From assembly GCF_900111805.1 (NCBI RefSeq), contig NZ_FOJN01000005.1, forward strand, positions 1-64,000: 64,000 bases of DNA. Direction: 5' to 3'. The position numbers and the translations under genes are program-made. Below, piece by piece: positions 31,201 through 41,786 of this stretch. Within the stretch, counting starts at the first letter, position 1; each line of letters starts with the position of its first letter. The DNA is from Rhodococcoides kroppenstedtii. GTDB taxonomy: Bacteria > Actinomycetota > Actinomycetes > Mycobacteriales > Mycobacteriaceae. Under the pieces are notes generated by a model, which saw only the letters and a program-made list of their open reading frames with translations, searched no databases and was not told the origin of the DNA.

Positions 31201-31800
31201 ATGTTCGTGATGACGGTCGACCAACGCGGCAGTCGGCGGGACGTCGACCGCGTGGCCGACGTCCTGCGCTCCCCCCGTCCCGCTCTGGTGCGCCCGTTCG
31301 AGCGCACCGCCGGAGACGAGATCCAGGCGGTCGTCGACACCGCCGACACCGTGCTCGACGTCGCGCTGGATCTCGTCGACGACGGCCACTGGAGCGTCGG
31401 CATCGGCATCGGGCCGGTCGAACACCCGCTTCCCGACTCCACCCGCGCGGGGCGCGGAGCGGCGTTCGAGTCGGCACGGGAGGCGGTGGAGAGCGCCAAG
31501 AGCGCCCCTGCCCGCATCGCCGTCCGCGGCGTCGACGCCGACTCCGCCGCGGACGCCGACGCGGTCCTCGCACTCCTCGCCGTGCTCGTCGCCCGGCGCA
31601 CCGACCAGGGCCGTGACGCGATCGCCGCGCTCCGCCGACTCGGCTCGCAGAACGCCGTCGCGGAAGAGTTGTCGATCACTCCGCAGGCGGTGTCCCAACG
31701 CCTCGCCGTCGCCGGGTGGCATCTCGAACGCGCCGCACGGCCCGTCGTCGCCCGAATGCTCGCGACCGCCGACCGTCTCGCCGAGAAGGAGGTCCCGTGA
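31201..31800 (+). CDS. SatD-like protein with C-terminal helix-turn-helix
   Basis: In this 199-residue protein the first 120 residues (FVMTVDQRGSR, RPFERTAGDEIQAVVD, HWSVGIGIGPVEH) resemble SatD-family proteins, with the FxxTxGDExQ and GIGxG pattern also seen in nucleotide-cyclase-like folds. The end (AIAALRRLGSQNAVAEELSITPQAVSQRLAVAGW) is a helix-turn-helix, so it may bind DNA. Its stop overlaps the start of the membrane-protein gene behind an ideal AAGGAGGT ribosome site. Two matched palindromes lie just upstream, suggesting autoregulation. SatD was named from a streptococcal acid-tolerance locus; the function is unproven. Confidence 0.7.
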   Translation: MFVMTVDQRGSRRDVDRVADVLRSPRPALVRPFERTAGDEIQAVVDTADTVLDVALDLVDDGHWSVGIGIGPVEHPLPDSTRAGRGAAFESAREAVESAKSAPARIAVRGVDADSAADADAVLALLAVLVARRTDQGRDAIAALRRLGSQNAVAEELSITPQAVSQRLAVAGWHLERAARPVVARMLATADRLAEKEVP

Positions 31801-32312
31801 TCGTCCTGGTGATCGTCGCTCTCGCCGCCGCGACAGCGGCAGCCCTTCCTCCGGTCGCGCGAGTGGCGTGGTGGCTGCCCTCGGTCACGGCCACCGGTGC
31901 GCTGGCGGTCGCCGGGGTCGCCTCGGTGGCGCGGTCCACACCGGTCACCGGTGTCCCCGCAGCCGTCTCGATCGTGCTGTGCGGTCTCGCCGCCGTGTTC
32001 GGCGGACTCACGCTCGCACCCAGCGTCTTTCGCCTCGCGCCGACGGTGTCCGGGACGGACCGCGACGACGACCGGCCGGACACGGTGCTCCGCGGCGGAC
32101 TGGTGATCGGCGCGCTCGAACGCACCGCCGTCGTGGTGACGATCCTGGCCGGCTGGCCCGAGGGAATCGCCGTGGTGCTGGCCGTGAAGGGTCTCGCGCG
32201 CTACCCCGAACTCCGCCGCGCGCAGTCGTCCGAGTACTTCATCATCGGGACGTTCGCCAGCGTCCTCTGGGCCGCCGCGGCCGGGGGCATCGGACTCGCT
32301 CTGCTCCGATGA
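31797..32312 (+). CDS. Membrane protein, partner of the SatD-like protein
   Basis: This 171-residue protein has four to five hydrophobic segments. Its second half (GGLVIGALERTAVVVTILAGWPEGIAVVLAVKGLARYPEL, then SEYFIIGTFASVLWA) has the G-x-x-IG-x-LER, KxxxR and EYxIGT elements seen in membrane proteins paired with SatD, such as DUF3307 proteins. GTG 31797 overlaps the TGA of the upstream gene, so the two are translated together. The function is unknown. Confidence 0.75.
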   Translation: MIVLVIVALAAATAAALPPVARVAWWLPSVTATGALAVAGVASVARSTPVTGVPAAVSIVLCGLAAVFGGLTLAPSVFRLAPTVSGTDRDDDRPDTVLRGGLVIGALERTAVVVTILAGWPEGIAVVLAVKGLARYPELRRAQSSEYFIIGTFASVLWAAAAGGIGLALLR

Positions 32313-32328
32313 CCCCGGCCGGCCGGAC

Positions 32329-33528
32329 TCAGCTGTCGAGCTGCTTGGTCTGCTCCGGGGACGACACCGCCGGCTGCTCGATCTCCGACGCACGCTGATC
32401 CCGTGCCGCCGCCGCGAGCGAGGTGTCGACGGGCTTGCGCGCCACCGCTTCCGCGGCGGCGACGGCCTCGGCGATGGCCGGATCGGTCTTGGTGGTGAAC
32501 CACTCCGCGACCTCGTCCGAATCGTCCTCCGGCTTGCTCCGGACGTCGTCGTGCGCACTCGGTTCGAACCGGAACACGCCGTCGTCGCCCGGGGCGCCGA
32601 GCTGCTTGGCGAAGCCCTTCAGCGCGTCGCCGAAGTCGGACGGCACGACCCACATCTTGTTGGCGTCGCCCTGCGCCATCTTCGGCAGCGTCTGCAGGTA
32701 CTGGTACGCGAGTAGCTCCGGCGTCGGCTTGCCCGCCTTGATGGCCTCGAAGACCTTCTCGATGGCCTTCGCCTCGCCCTGGGCCTGCAGGTACTTGGCG
32801 GCACGTTCACCCTGCGCGCGCAGGATTCGCGACTGCCGCTCGCCCTCGGCTTCGAGGATGGCGGCCTGCTTGGCACCCTCCGCCGACAGGATCTGGCTCT
32901 GCTTCGCACCCTCGGCCGTCTTGATGGACGATTCGCGGTTGCCCTCCGCCGTGAGGATGGTGGCCCGCTTCTCGCGGTCCGCCTTCATCTGCTTCTCCAT
33001 CGACTCCTGGATCGACGGCGGCGGATCGATGCTCTTGAGCTCGACTCGCGCCACGCGCAGGCCCCACCGACCGGTGGCCTCGTCGAGCACACCCCTCAAC
33101 TGCCCGTTGATTGAGTCCCGGGAGGTCAGCGTCTCTTCGAGCGTCATGCCACCGACCACATTGCGGAGCGTGGTGGTGGTCAGCTGCTCGACGCCGACGA
33201 TGTAGTTGCTGATCTCGTAGACCGCGGCCTGCGGATTGGTCACCTGGAAGTAGACGACGGTGTCGATGGACACCGTCAGGTTGTCCTGGGTGATGACGGG
33301 CTGCGGCGGGAAGGACACGACCCGCTCACGCAGGTCCACCTTCGCCCGCACCCGATCGACGAACGGAACGAGGAACGTCAGCTGTCCGGACACGGTCTTC
33401 GAGTACCGACCGAGACGCTCGATCACCGCGGCCTCGGCCTGCGGCACGAGAGTGACCGACTTGGCCACGACGAGAGCCACGAACAGGACGACGACGACCA
33501 GCGCGATCAAGGCGATGTAATCAGCCAT
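32329..33528 (-). CDS. SPFH/stomatin-like membrane protein (Rv1488-like)
   Basis: This 399-residue protein has one N-terminal membrane segment (IALIALVVVVLFVALVVAKSV), the SPFH/PHB domain (VPQAEAAVIERLGRYSKTV to VELKSIDPP), and a long charged coiled coil with EGxxxAxIxxAEG repeats typical of flotillin-like proteins. The tail after about 310 is acidic and low-complexity. These proteins form oligomeric membrane scaffolds and often work with NfeD partners; the nfeD gene is immediately upstream, its stop touching this start. Confidence 0.92.
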   Translation of the reverse strand: MADYIALIALVVVVLFVALVVAKSVTLVPQAEAAVIERLGRYSKTVSGQLTFLVPFVDRVRAKVDLRERVVSFPPQPVITQDNLTVSIDTVVYFQVTNPQAAVYEISNYIVGVEQLTTTTLRNVVGGMTLEETLTSRDSINGQLRGVLDEATGRWGLRVARVELKSIDPPPSIQESMEKQMKADREKRATILTAEGNRESSIKTAEGAKQSQILSAEGAKQAAILEAEGERQSRILRAQGERAAKYLQAQGEAKAIEKVFEAIKAGKPTPELLAYQYLQTLPKMAQGDANKMWVVPSDFGDALKGFAKQLGAPGDDGVFRFEPSAHDDVRSKPEDDSDEVAEWFTTKTDPAIAEAVAAAEAVARKPVDTSLAAAARDQRASEIEQPAVSSPEQTKQLDS

Positions 33529-33960
33529 CTAGGGTCCTTTCCACACGACGGCCGTGGCGCCGTCGATCTTCATCACGGTCACGGTCGTTCCGGCCGCGTA
33601 CACCTCCGTCGGATCGAGGGGACGCGCCGTCCACACGTCACCGTCCAGACGCACCGTCCCGGAGACCTCGTCGACGGGCTCGAGCACCTGTGCCGTCTTT
33701 CCGGTGAGCGCCTGGATGCCGGTCGGCGTCGGGGGCGGCGTCGAGAACCGCCGCGTCAGGGCCGGCCGGACACCGAGGATCAGCGCGGCCGACAGGGCCG
33801 CGAACACCAGCGCGTCGCCCCATACCGGAAGATCGGTGAGTGCCGAGACGCCCGCCGTGCCCAGCGCGCCACCGGCCAGCATGAGCAGGAAGAAGTCGCC
33901 GGACAGCGCCTCGCCCGCGGCGAGGATCACCGCACCCAAGACCCACAGAAGTGCAACCAC
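33529..33960 (-). CDS. NfeD family membrane protein (Rv1487-like)
   Basis: This 143-residue short NfeD has three hydrophobic segments (ALLWVLGAVILAAGEALSGDFFLLMLAGGALGTAG and others). A C-terminal OB-fold domain follows (LTGKTAQVLEPVDEVSGTVRLDGDVWTARPLDPTEVYAAGTTV). Short NfeD proteins pair with SPFH proteins at the membrane, and the paired gene follows directly. First gene of the two-gene unit. Confidence 0.92.
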   Translation of the reverse strand: MVALLWVLGAVILAAGEALSGDFFLLMLAGGALGTAGVSALTDLPVWGDALVFAALSAALILGVRPALTRRFSTPPPTPTGIQALTGKTAQVLEPVDEVSGTVRLDGDVWTARPLDPTEVYAAGTTVTVMKIDGATAVVWKGP

Positions 33961-34099
33961 GACTCCACACTAGCGACGAAAACCGACCCGGGCGTCGGCG
34001 TGCCGGGGGTCGAGACGGATCGTTATCGAGCTGTCCCCGAACGGGACGAATCGGACACGGAGCAGGACCCCGGTCGACGGCGGGATCGCGTCCGTCGGG

Positions 34100-34921
34100 T
34101 CACGACGGGTCGGTCACGAAATCGATGAGCCGCTCCACGGCACCGATCAACGGCGCCTCGAGGTCGCGGAACGACGACACGGACTCGTAGACTCGACGCC
34201 ACCCGTCGCGCGGTGTGCCCCAACCCAATTCGTCGCAGACCCCCGTCTTCCAGTCGATCCCGCGCGGAACGACGGGCCAGGCCGCGATGCCGACAGCGGA
34301 CGGCTTCACCGCCTGCCAGACGTCGATGTACGGGTGACCGGTCACCTCCACGAACGGTCCGAGCGAGCGCGTGAGGTGCTCCTCCTTCGTCCCCGCCACG
34401 AGGTGGTCGACGAGCACCCCCACCTTGCGCTTCGGGCCGGGGCCGAACTCCTGCAGGCGATCTCCCAGGTTGTCCAGTCCCTCGAGGTACTCGACGACGA
34501 CACCCTCGACGCGCAGGTCGTGGCCCCAGACCCGTTCCACGATCGCGGCGTCGTGGACGCCCTCCACCCAGATCCGGCTCGGCAGAGCGACACTGGCGCG
34601 GACGTTCTCGACGCGCGTCGAGCCGGACGCCGAGCGTCGCGGTGCGGCGGTGGCTCTCGGAGCAGGCCGGGTCAACGTCACGGGTGATCCGTCGACGAGG
34701 AACGCCGCCTCGCGCATCGCGAAGAGTCGCGTGCGCCCCCGTCCGTCCTCGAGCCGGACGAACTCGCCGTCGTAGGTGCGCTCGAATCCCACCACGGCGC
34801 CGCAGAACCCGGTCGCGGCGTCCTCCACGACGAGGTCACGCTCGGCCGCGACGGTGGGTGCCGCCGTGCGTCGTCGTCGCGCGTGGCCCGCGAAGATGTC
34901 CCCGTATCCCTGGCTCGCCAT
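34100..34921 (-). CDS. DUF3097 family protein (Rv1486c-like)
   Basis: This 273-residue protein matches DUF3097: VEDAATGFCGAVVGFERTYDGEFVRLEDGRGRTRLF, then IWVEGVHDAAIVERVWGHDLRVEGVVVEYLEGLDNL. The WVEGxHDAxLVE element resembles a Toprim-like acidic strand (EGxxDA), which hints at a nucleic-acid role but is not proof. It is widely conserved in actinobacteria and lies beside the SPFH-NfeD unit as in mycobacteria. Confidence 0.88.
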   Translation of the reverse strand: MASQGYGDIFAGHARRRRTAAPTVAAERDLVVEDAATGFCGAVVGFERTYDGEFVRLEDGRGRTRLFAMREAAFLVDGSPVTLTRPAPRATAAPRRSASGSTRVENVRASVALPSRIWVEGVHDAAIVERVWGHDLRVEGVVVEYLEGLDNLGDRLQEFGPGPKRKVGVLVDHLVAGTKEEHLTRSLGPFVEVTGHPYIDVWQAVKPSAVGIAAWPVVPRGIDWKTGVCDELGWGTPRDGWRRVYESVSSFRDLEAPLIGAVERLIDFVTDPS

Positions 34922-35035
34922 CGCGACCTGCCTTCGTCCGTTCCGTCACCGGGCCGATCCACGCTAGTCGGCGCCGTCCTCCGGGCGCGGTCGCCACGCC
35001 GTCCCTGTCGGTGCCCCCGCCTAAACTCGACTCTC

Positions 35036-35842
35036 GTGTCCTCACCCTCGGCATCTCTCGCGATCTGGTCCGGCGCCTGGCTGGGCGGACGGGCCGCGCC
35101 CGACGACGTCCTGGACGCGCTTGCGCGGTGGGCTCCGCTGACGTTGATCGTCGCCGACGACGAGAACGTCGCCGAGGAACTCGACCTACCGTGGCCGACG
35201 CCCCGCGACGTCGGATCCGCCACACTGCTGAGCGTTCTCCGCCTCGCCGTCCCGGCCGGCGAGGCGGGGACGGTCGAACTGGTCCTGCCCGTCCCCGGCG
35301 ACGTCGCCGGTCTGCCCACCGGCACCACCTTCGCGGCCGCCGCCCTGACCGCGGGCGAGGGTGTCATGGTCGGGGTACCCGGCGGCGCAGGAATCGGCCT
35401 GGTCCCCACCGTCGAGGGTCCGGACGTGCTGCGCTGGACCGTGTTCCGGTTCCCGCAGCCCCATCCACGTCGCGACACCGCGCTCGGTGAGGTCGAGTAC
35501 GCGATGCGGGAGGTGGTGCGGGAGGCGGCCGACGTCCTCGGCTCCGCGCCCGCCGTGGTCACCCGGCGGCTCGGCGACCCGCACGTTCTCATAACCGAGC
35601 GTCTGGCCGCCGCTCAGGCGCACCCGTATCCGCCTCTCTCCGAACGCATCACGCGCGTTCTGGACACCGCGGACCGCGTGGACGCGATCCTCGACGCCGC
35701 GGACGTCGCGGCCCCGTCGCAAGCGCCCACCAGCACGGGCGCCGAGACGCGCGAGACCACCGTCCGGTCGTTGCGCACCGCGGTGCGCACGGCCCGCCGC
35801 GTCGCCGTCACGGACGCGGTGGACCGCTTCCTGCACTCCTGA
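35036..35842 (+). CDS. Conserved hypothetical protein
   Basis: This 268-residue protein belongs to no family I can name. Strand-helix patterns (WAPLTLIVADDENVAEELDLPWP, GTVELVLPVPGDVAGLP, GEGVMVGVPGGAGIGLVP) suggest an alpha/beta domain in the first 150 residues, followed by a helical C-terminus. GTG 35036 is chosen because upstream sequence in this frame overlaps the divergent DUF3097 promoter region. It converges on hemH, 4 bp away. Confidence 0.75.
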   Translation: MSSPSASLAIWSGAWLGGRAAPDDVLDALARWAPLTLIVADDENVAEELDLPWPTPRDVGSATLLSVLRLAVPAGEAGTVELVLPVPGDVAGLPTGTTFAAAALTAGEGVMVGVPGGAGIGLVPTVEGPDVLRWTVFRFPQPHPRRDTALGEVEYAMREVVREAADVLGSAPAVVTRRLGDPHVLITERLAAAQAHPYPPLSERITRVLDTADRVDAILDAADVAAPSQAPTSTGAETRETTVRSLRTAVRTARRVAVTDAVDRFLHS

Positions 35843-35846
35843 TCGG

Positions 35847-36899
35847 TCAGGCGGGTCGCCGGCGAACCGGCGGCTCGCAGCACCCGGGGTTGCACGGTGA
35901 GCCGTCCACCGTCGTGCCGAACGCCGGCTCGGAACCCAGACGCGCCGCGGCGACCCCGGACGTACGCTCCTGCACCAGCGTTCGCACCAACGTGGCGAAG
36001 CGCGGGTCGTCGCCCGGGGTTCCGGCGCGCTCGAAGGCCATGCCGAGTTCCGCGGCCTTCTCGACGGCCTCGGTGTCCAGATCCCAGATCACCTCGAGGT
36101 GATCGGAGACGAACCCGACGGGACAGACCACCACCGCGTCCACCCCGCTGTCGGCGAGGGTCTCGAGGTGATCGCAGATGTCCGGTTCCAGCCACGGGAT
36201 CTGCGGCGGACCGGACCGGGACTGCCACACCAGATCGTGCTCCGCGACTCCGGCGGCCGCCGCGCACAGCCGCGCGGCCTCGGCGACCTGCCGGCTGTAG
36301 AGATGGCCACCCGCCGAAGGGGGTCCCGCGGCGGCGTCCGCCGAGACCGGTACGGAATGCGCGGTGAACACCACGCGCGCACCGGCACGCTTGTCGGCCG
36401 GAAGTCGGTGCAGCGCAGCGGTGATCGCGTCGGCGAAGGCGTCGACGAGCAACGGGTGGTCGTAGTACTGACGTAGCTTCGTCAGCTGCGGGGCACCCTC
36501 GCCGACCGCAGCACGCGCCCGGGCGATGTCCTCGTGGTACTGGCGGCACCCCGAATACCCGCCCCAGGCGGACGTCGGGAACACCAGAGCGTTCCGTACA
36601 CCGTCGTCACGCATGCCGGCGACGGTGTCCTCCACCATCGGATGCCAGTTTCGGTTGCCGAAGTACACGGGCAGATCCACACCGGTGAGCGCGAATTCGG
36701 CCTCGACCGCGGCAATGATCTCTCGGTTCAGCCGATTGATCGGCGACACACCACCGAAGTGCAAGTAGTGCTCGGCCACCGCGTCCAGACGCTCCGGTGG
36801 GACTCCTCGGCCGCGCGTGACGTTCTCCAGAAACGGTCGCACGTCGTCCGGGCCCTCCGGGCCACCGAAGGACAGCACCAACAGCGCGTCGTAGTTCAT
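35847..36899 (-). CDS. hemH: Coproporphyrin/protoporphyrin ferrochelatase
   Basis: This 350-residue enzyme inserts Fe2+ into the porphyrin in heme synthesis; actinobacteria generally use the coproporphyrin-dependent route. Family landmarks are [22 protein letters not shown] at the start, the metal-site His in [10 protein letters not shown], and the second-half [19 protein letters not shown]. The C-terminal CNPGCCEPP gives clustered cysteines, as in actinobacterial ferrochelatases that hold a 2Fe-2S cluster. It follows inhA after a strong hairpin. Confidence 0.95.
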   Translation of the reverse strand: MNYDALLVLSFGGPEGPDDVRPFLENVTRGRGVPPERLDAVAEHYLHFGGVSPINRLNREIIAAVEAEFALTGVDLPVYFGNRNWHPMVEDTVAGMRDDGVRNALVFPTSAWGGYSGCRQYHEDIARARAAVGEGAPQLTKLRQYYDHPLLVDAFADAITAALHRLPADKRAGARVVFTAHSVPVSADAAAGPPSAGGHLYSRQVAEAARLCAAAAGVAEHDLVWQSRSGPPQIPWLEPDICDHLETLADSGVDAVVVCPVGFVSDHLEVIWDLDTEAVEKAAELGMAFERAGTPGDDPRFATLVRTLVQERTSGVAAARLGSEPAFGTTVDGSPCNPGCCEPPVRRRPA

Positions 36900-36914
36900 G
36901 GCTCCATTCTGCCC

Positions 36915-36941
36915 GGCCGGGCGGGTCGCTTCCGCCCGGCC
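36915..36941 (-). terminator. Strong GC hairpin between inhA and hemH
   Basis: GGCCGGGCGG pairs perfectly with CCGCCCGGCC (10 bp) around a 7-base loop, in the 51-bp gap between the two genes. No T-run follows in the reading direction. It may attenuate hemH transcription or stabilise the fabG-inhA message. Confidence 0.5.
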
Positions 36942-36950
36942 CGAGCAGGA

Positions 36951-37775
36951 TCAGAGGTTCTCGGGCAACCAGGTGTTGTGGCTGGCGCCGCCGTCCACGT
37001 AGACGATCGACCCGGTGGTGGCGGGAAGCCAGTCCGAGAGCAGCGCACAGATGGACTTGGCCACCGCGGTCGGATCCTCGACGTCCCACCCGATGGGCGA
37101 GGCGCCGTCCCAGTACTCGTTGAGCTGGTTCATCTTCGCGGCGTCGCCGGTGGCGGTCCCGGCAATGGCCTTGGCCGCAAGGGTCTTGATCGGGCCGGCC
37201 GCCACGAGGTTGGACCGCACCTTCTTCGCCGCACCCACCTCGCGCGCCACGTAACGGTTGACCGATTCCAGTGCGGCCTTGGCGACGCCCATCCAGTTGT
37301 AGTACGGCATGGCCGTGCGGGGATCGAAGTCCATACCGACGATGGAGCCGCCCTCGTTCATGACCGGCAACACCGCACGGGCGACGGAGGCGTAGCTCCA
37401 CGCCGAGATCTGGAACGCCGCGGCCGCATCCGGGCCCGGTCCCTCGAGGAAGGGCTTGGCGTCCGGTCCCATGAGCGTGCGCGGGGCGAACGCGATGGAG
37501 TGCAGCACGCCGTCGAGACCGTTCGGCGCGACCTCGCGCACCCGGTCGGCCAGCGCCGCGAGATGCTCCTCGTTGGTCGCGTCCAGCTCGATGGCCGGCG
37601 GGACCGGCTGCGGAAGCCGCTGGGCGATGCGGTCGATCAGTCGCAGCCGGTCGAACCCGGTGATGATCACCGTCGCGCCCTGCTCCTGCGCGACCTTGGC
37701 CGCGTGGAACGCGATGGAGGCATCGGTGATGATGCCGGTGATGAGGATGGTCTTGCCTTCGAGCAGTCCGCCCAT
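36951..37775 (-). CDS. inhA: NADH-dependent enoyl-[acyl-carrier-protein] reductase InhA
   Basis: InhA reduces 2-trans-enoyl-ACP in FAS-II elongation of mycolic-acid precursors and is the target of activated isoniazid. The 274-residue protein matches mycobacterial InhA throughout: [31 protein letters not shown], the Ser94 equivalent in LHSIAFAP (Ser93 here), and catalytic Tyr159 and Lys166 in [28 protein letters not shown] closes the fold. It lies downstream of fabG as in mycobacteria. Confidence 0.96.
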   Translation of the reverse strand: MGGLLEGKTILITGIITDASIAFHAAKVAQEQGATVIITGFDRLRLIDRIAQRLPQPVPPAIELDATNEEHLAALADRVREVAPNGLDGVLHSIAFAPRTLMGPDAKPFLEGPGPDAAAAFQISAWSYASVARAVLPVMNEGGSIVGMDFDPRTAMPYYNWMGVAKAALESVNRYVAREVGAAKKVRSNLVAAGPIKTLAAKAIAGTATGDAAKMNQLNEYWDGASPIGWDVEDPTAVAKSICALLSDWLPATTGSIVYVDGGASHNTWLPENL

Positions 37776-37815
37776 GAGGTCTTCGAGCCTTTCGTCGACG
37801 AGAGAAGAAGAGTGG

Positions 37816-38616
<801 letters not shown>

Positions 38617-38629
38617 CTACCGACGTGCG

Positions 38630-39625
38630 TCAGGGCACCCGTTGGCGCAGCGACAATGCTGTGACGAATCCTGCCGTGACGAACAGGACTCCGGCGATCA
38701 GCCAAGGCCGACTGGCGTCGCCGCGCGTGGTCTCGAATCCGATCTGCTCTTCGAGGGTGTCGTAGACCTCGGTGAGTTCCTCGAGGCTCGACGCGGTGAA
38801 GAAACTGCCGCCGGACAGGTTCGCGATCTCCTCGAGCGACGGGTCGTCGACGGGGACCGCGACGCGTTGGGTGTCGCCCTGCTCGTCGGTGATGTCGACG
38901 GTGCCGAAGCTGGTGCCGAAGGAGATCGTCGAGATGGGAATGCCCTTGGCTTCGGCCTCCCGGGCCGCGGTGTACCCGCCCCGCGGGTCGTCGGGATCGT
39001 CCGGCACCGTCTGTTTCCCGTCGGAGAGCAGCACGATGCGGGCGGGCGGGGCCGCGTCCGAACCGCCGAGCACCGCCGCGAGGGTGTCGATGGACTGCAT
39101 GGCCGTGAAGATCGCCTCTCCGGTCGCCGTCCGCTCGGCCAGCTGCAACCGGTCGATGGCCGACTTGGTCGCGTCCCGGTCGACCGTCGGGGACACGAGC
39201 ACCGAGGCCGTCCCCGCGAACGCGACGAGTCCGAGGTTGATGCCGGGCGTGAGCCCGTCGGCGAACTGCTTGCCCGCCTCCTGAGCAGCGGCCAGGCGGG
39301 TCGGTTCGACGTCGGTGGCCTCCATGGACAACGACACGTCGACCACCAGCATCACGGTGGCGCGGTTGCGGGGTACCCGCTGGTCGGACGTGGGACCGGC
39401 CAGTGCGATCCCGAGGAACAGCAGTCCGACGAGCATCAGCGCCGTGGGGAGATGACGTAATCGGCCGGGGCGGGCGGGGGCGACCCGCTCGAGCAGTTCC
39501 AGGTTGGTGAAGCGGAGTGTGTTGCGCACCCGCCGGCGTTGCGCCCACACGTAGGCGACGACGAGGCCGACCACCACCAGGAGGAACAGCAACCACCAGG
39601 GCGCAGAGAATCCGGAGAGGCTCAT
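38630..39625 (-). CDS. VWA domain membrane protein (Rv1481-like)
   Basis: In this 331-residue protein, N-terminal hydrophobic segments ([34 protein letters not shown]) precede a von Willebrand A domain. The domain has an intact MIDAS, DVSLSM, plus the Thr/Asp loops, and a C-terminal membrane helix ends the protein. Such proteins work with MoxR ATPases and DUF58 proteins in a chaperone-like or metal-insertion complex. ATG 39625 overlaps the DUF58 stop by four bases. Last of the three-gene set. Confidence 0.9.
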   Translation of the reverse strand: MSLSGFSAPWWLLFLLVVVGLVVAYVWAQRRRVRNTLRFTNLELLERVAPARPGRLRHLPTALMLVGLLFLGIALAGPTSDQRVPRNRATVMLVVDVSLSMEATDVEPTRLAAAQEAGKQFADGLTPGINLGLVAFAGTASVLVSPTVDRDATKSAIDRLQLAERTATGEAIFTAMQSIDTLAAVLGGSDAAPPARIVLLSDGKQTVPDDPDDPRGGYTAAREAEAKGIPISTISFGTSFGTVDITDEQGDTQRVAVPVDDPSLEEIANLSGGSFFTASSLEELTEVYDTLEEQIGFETTRGDASRPWLIAGVLFVTAGFVTALSLRQRVP

Positions 39626-40572
39626 CGCGTGCTCGCCCCCACGCTCGCGCCGAAGCGTCGCCGGGACACGAATCGGACGACGTCGGCGATCCAGTCGCCG
39701 TCCGTCCGCAAGGTCAACCGCGGTGCATTGCAACCACGCAGGATCTTCTCGACGTCGCGCCGGTGATCACTCGCGGCGCGCGCGAAGTCGGATCGGAGTT
39801 GCGGCGTCACGGAGAACTCGCGGGTGCGCCCCGACTCCGGATCGTGCAGCACCACGTCACCGACGTCGGGAAGCTCGAGATCGCGCGGGTCCAACACCTC
39901 GACGGCGAGCACGTCGTGACGCGCCGCGATCGCCCGTAGCGGGCGCTCCCAGTCGGTCGATCCGAGGAAGTCGCTGACCACGACGGCGAGGCCGCGCCGA
40001 CGTTCCGGGCGTCGGAGCGAGTCGATCGCGCCGGCCAGATCGCCGCGAGTGCCCTCCGCGGCGTGGGGCGTGGTGGCGATGGTCTTCAGCAGCGACTGCA
40101 GATGGGGCCGTCCCCCGCGCGCGGGTACGCGTACGACGCGGTCGCCGGTGGTGATCACCGCGCCCAGGCGATTGCCGCCACCGCTGGTGAGGTGCGCGAT
40201 CGCCGCGGCCGCCGCCACCACCAGGTCGCGCTTCTCGCAACCGGCCGTTCCGAAATCGAGACTGGCGGACAGGTCGATCGCCAGCCACGTCTCCAACTCC
40301 CGGTCCGCCACGGTCTGACGAACGTGGGGCTGAGTCGTCCGCGCCGTCACCGACCAGTCCATCCGACGGACGTCGTCGCCGGGCTGATACTCGCGGGCGT
40401 CACCCGGCTCCGAACCCGGACCGGGGATCAAGCCGAGATGATCGCCGTGCAACACGCCGTCGAGACGACGACGAACCGTCAGCTCCAGGGTGCGCAGCGC
40501 CGACGTCAGCCGGGGATCCTCCAGCGACCCCGACGCGAACGACGGGGGCCGACCATGCTCGGTGTCCGTCAC
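39622..40572 (-). CDS. DUF58 domain-containing protein (Rv1480-like)
   Basis: This 316-residue cytosolic protein contains the DUF58 signature [43 protein letters not shown], the last part being a VWA-like MIDAS strand. It sits between moxR and the VWA gene with four-base overlaps at both ends, the standard actinobacterial arrangement. Confidence 0.92.
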   Translation of the reverse strand: MTDTEHGRPPSFASGSLEDPRLTSALRTLELTVRRRLDGVLHGDHLGLIPGPGSEPGDAREYQPGDDVRRMDWSVTARTTQPHVRQTVADRELETWLAIDLSASLDFGTAGCEKRDLVVAAAAAIAHLTSGGGNRLGAVITTGDRVVRVPARGGRPHLQSLLKTIATTPHAAEGTRGDLAGAIDSLRRPERRRGLAVVVSDFLGSTDWERPLRAIAARHDVLAVEVLDPRDLELPDVGDVVLHDPESGRTREFSVTPQLRSDFARAASDHRRDVEKILRGCNAPRLTLRTDGDWIADVVRFVSRRRFGASVGASTR

Positions 40573-41786
40573 CGCGACGAATCGGTCGCCGAAGCCTGCT
40601 GGGATGCCGGGCCCTGCTGCGGTGACGGGCCCTGCTGCGGTGACGGGCCCTGCTGCGGTGCCGGGACCTGCTGCGGTGCCGGGACCTGCTGGGGGTTCGG
40701 GCCCTGCTGCGGTGCCGGGACCTGCTGGGGGTTCGGGCCCTGCTGAGGCGCGGGACCCTGCTGGGGCGGTCGGGTCTGCTGGGGCACGGCCTGGACCCCG
40801 ACCTGCGGAAGGCCCACGGTCTGCAGAACGCGCGTGATGACTTGCTCGGGGGTCACCTCGTCGGCCAACGCGTCGTAGGACAACACGAGCCGGTGGCGCA
40901 GCACGTCGGGAATCACCTCCAGGACGTCCTGGGGAACCACGTAGTCGCGACCGCGCAGCAGCGCGAGGGCGCGGGAGGCCGCGATGATGCCCAGTGTCGC
41001 GCGCGGGGACGCACCGTAGGCAATCCAGGACGCGACGTCGTCGAGCCCGACGTCGCGGGGGTTGCGCGTCGCCGCGATGACCCGAACCACGTAGTCGACC
41101 AGTGCGTGGTGCACGAACACCGACGCCGCGATCTTCTGCAACCGCACCAACTCGTCGGGGTTCAGCACCTGCTGGGGCGTCGGCGGTGCGACGCCCATGC
41201 GGTAGACGATCTCCCGCTCTTCTTCCACCGACGGGTAATCGACGACCACCTTGAACAGGAATCGGTCACGCTGGGCCTCCGGCAAGGGGTAGACGCCCTC
41301 GTTCTCGATGGGGTTCTGCGTGGCCATCACCAGGAACGGATCCGGCATCGGGTACGTACGACCGCCGATGGACACGTGCCGTTCGGCCATGACCTCGAGC
41401 AGCGCCGACTGCACCTTGGCGGGTGCGCGGTTGATCTCGTCCGCGAGAACGAAATTGGCGACCACCGGGCCGAGCTCGATGTCGAACTCCTCCTTGCCCT
41501 GCCGGAAGATCCGAGTGCCGATCAGGTCGGTCGGGACGAGGTCAGGGGTGAACTGGACGCGGGAGAACGAGCCGCCGACCACCGTCGCGAACGTCTCGAC
41601 GGCCAGCGTCTTCGCCACGCCGGGAACACCTTCGAGCAGCACGTGGCCGCGGGCCAGCAACCCGACGAGGATGCGCTCGACCAGCCGGTCCTGACCCACG
41701 ATGACCCGTTTGACCTCGTAGACGGCCTTCTCGAGCGTCTGCACGTCCCGCGCCATGTCGGTCGTGTCGGTCTCTCGTGAGGTCAC
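40569..41786 (-). CDS. MoxR family AAA+ ATPase (MoxR1, Rv1479-like)
   Basis: This AAA+ ATPase of about 405 residues has Walker A EGVPGVAKT, Walker B VLADEINRAP, sensor ATQNPIE and the arginine-finger loop QRDRFLFKV. The start is uncertain: GTG 41786, GTG 41798 and ATG 41756 all precede the conserved VQTLEKAVYEVKRVIVGQD. I use 41786. The last 70 residues are an exceptional Pro/Gln tail of five-residue repeats (PQQGP/PQQVP) that is not part of the family fold. MoxR proteins act as chaperones for partner complexes with VWA proteins. Confidence 0.93.
   Translation of the reverse strand: MTSRETDTTDMARDVQTLEKAVYEVKRVIVGQDRLVERILVGLLARGHVLLEGVPGVAKTLAVETFATVVGGSFSRVQFTPDLVPTDLIGTRIFRQGKEEFDIELGPVVANFVLADEINRAPAKVQSALLEVMAERHVSIGGRTYPMPDPFLVMATQNPIENEGVYPLPEAQRDRFLFKVVVDYPSVEEEREIVYRMGVAPPTPQQVLNPDELVRLQKIAASVFVHHALVDYVVRVIAATRNPRDVGLDDVASWIAYGASPRATLGIIAASRALALLRGRDYVVPQDVLEVIPDVLRHRLVLSYDALADEVTPEQVITRVLQTVGLPQVGVQAVPQQTRPPQQGPAPQQGPNPQQVPAPQQGPNPQQVPAPQQVPAPQQGPSPQQGPSPQQGPASQQASATDSSR
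40595..40783 (-). repeat. 15-bp tandem repeats encoding the MoxR Pro/Gln tail
   Basis: About twelve units of a 15-base repeat (on the plus strand, variants of CCCTGCTGCGGTGACGGG phased every 15 bases) encode PQQ-GP, -VP or -SP pentapeptides. Units keep frame, so length changes would alter only the tail. Confidence 0.8.

Noticed and set aside
40595..40783. Regular repeats considered as a CRISPR array
   Set aside because: Units are 15 bp with no spacers and stay in frame with MoxR, so they are protein-coding repeats.
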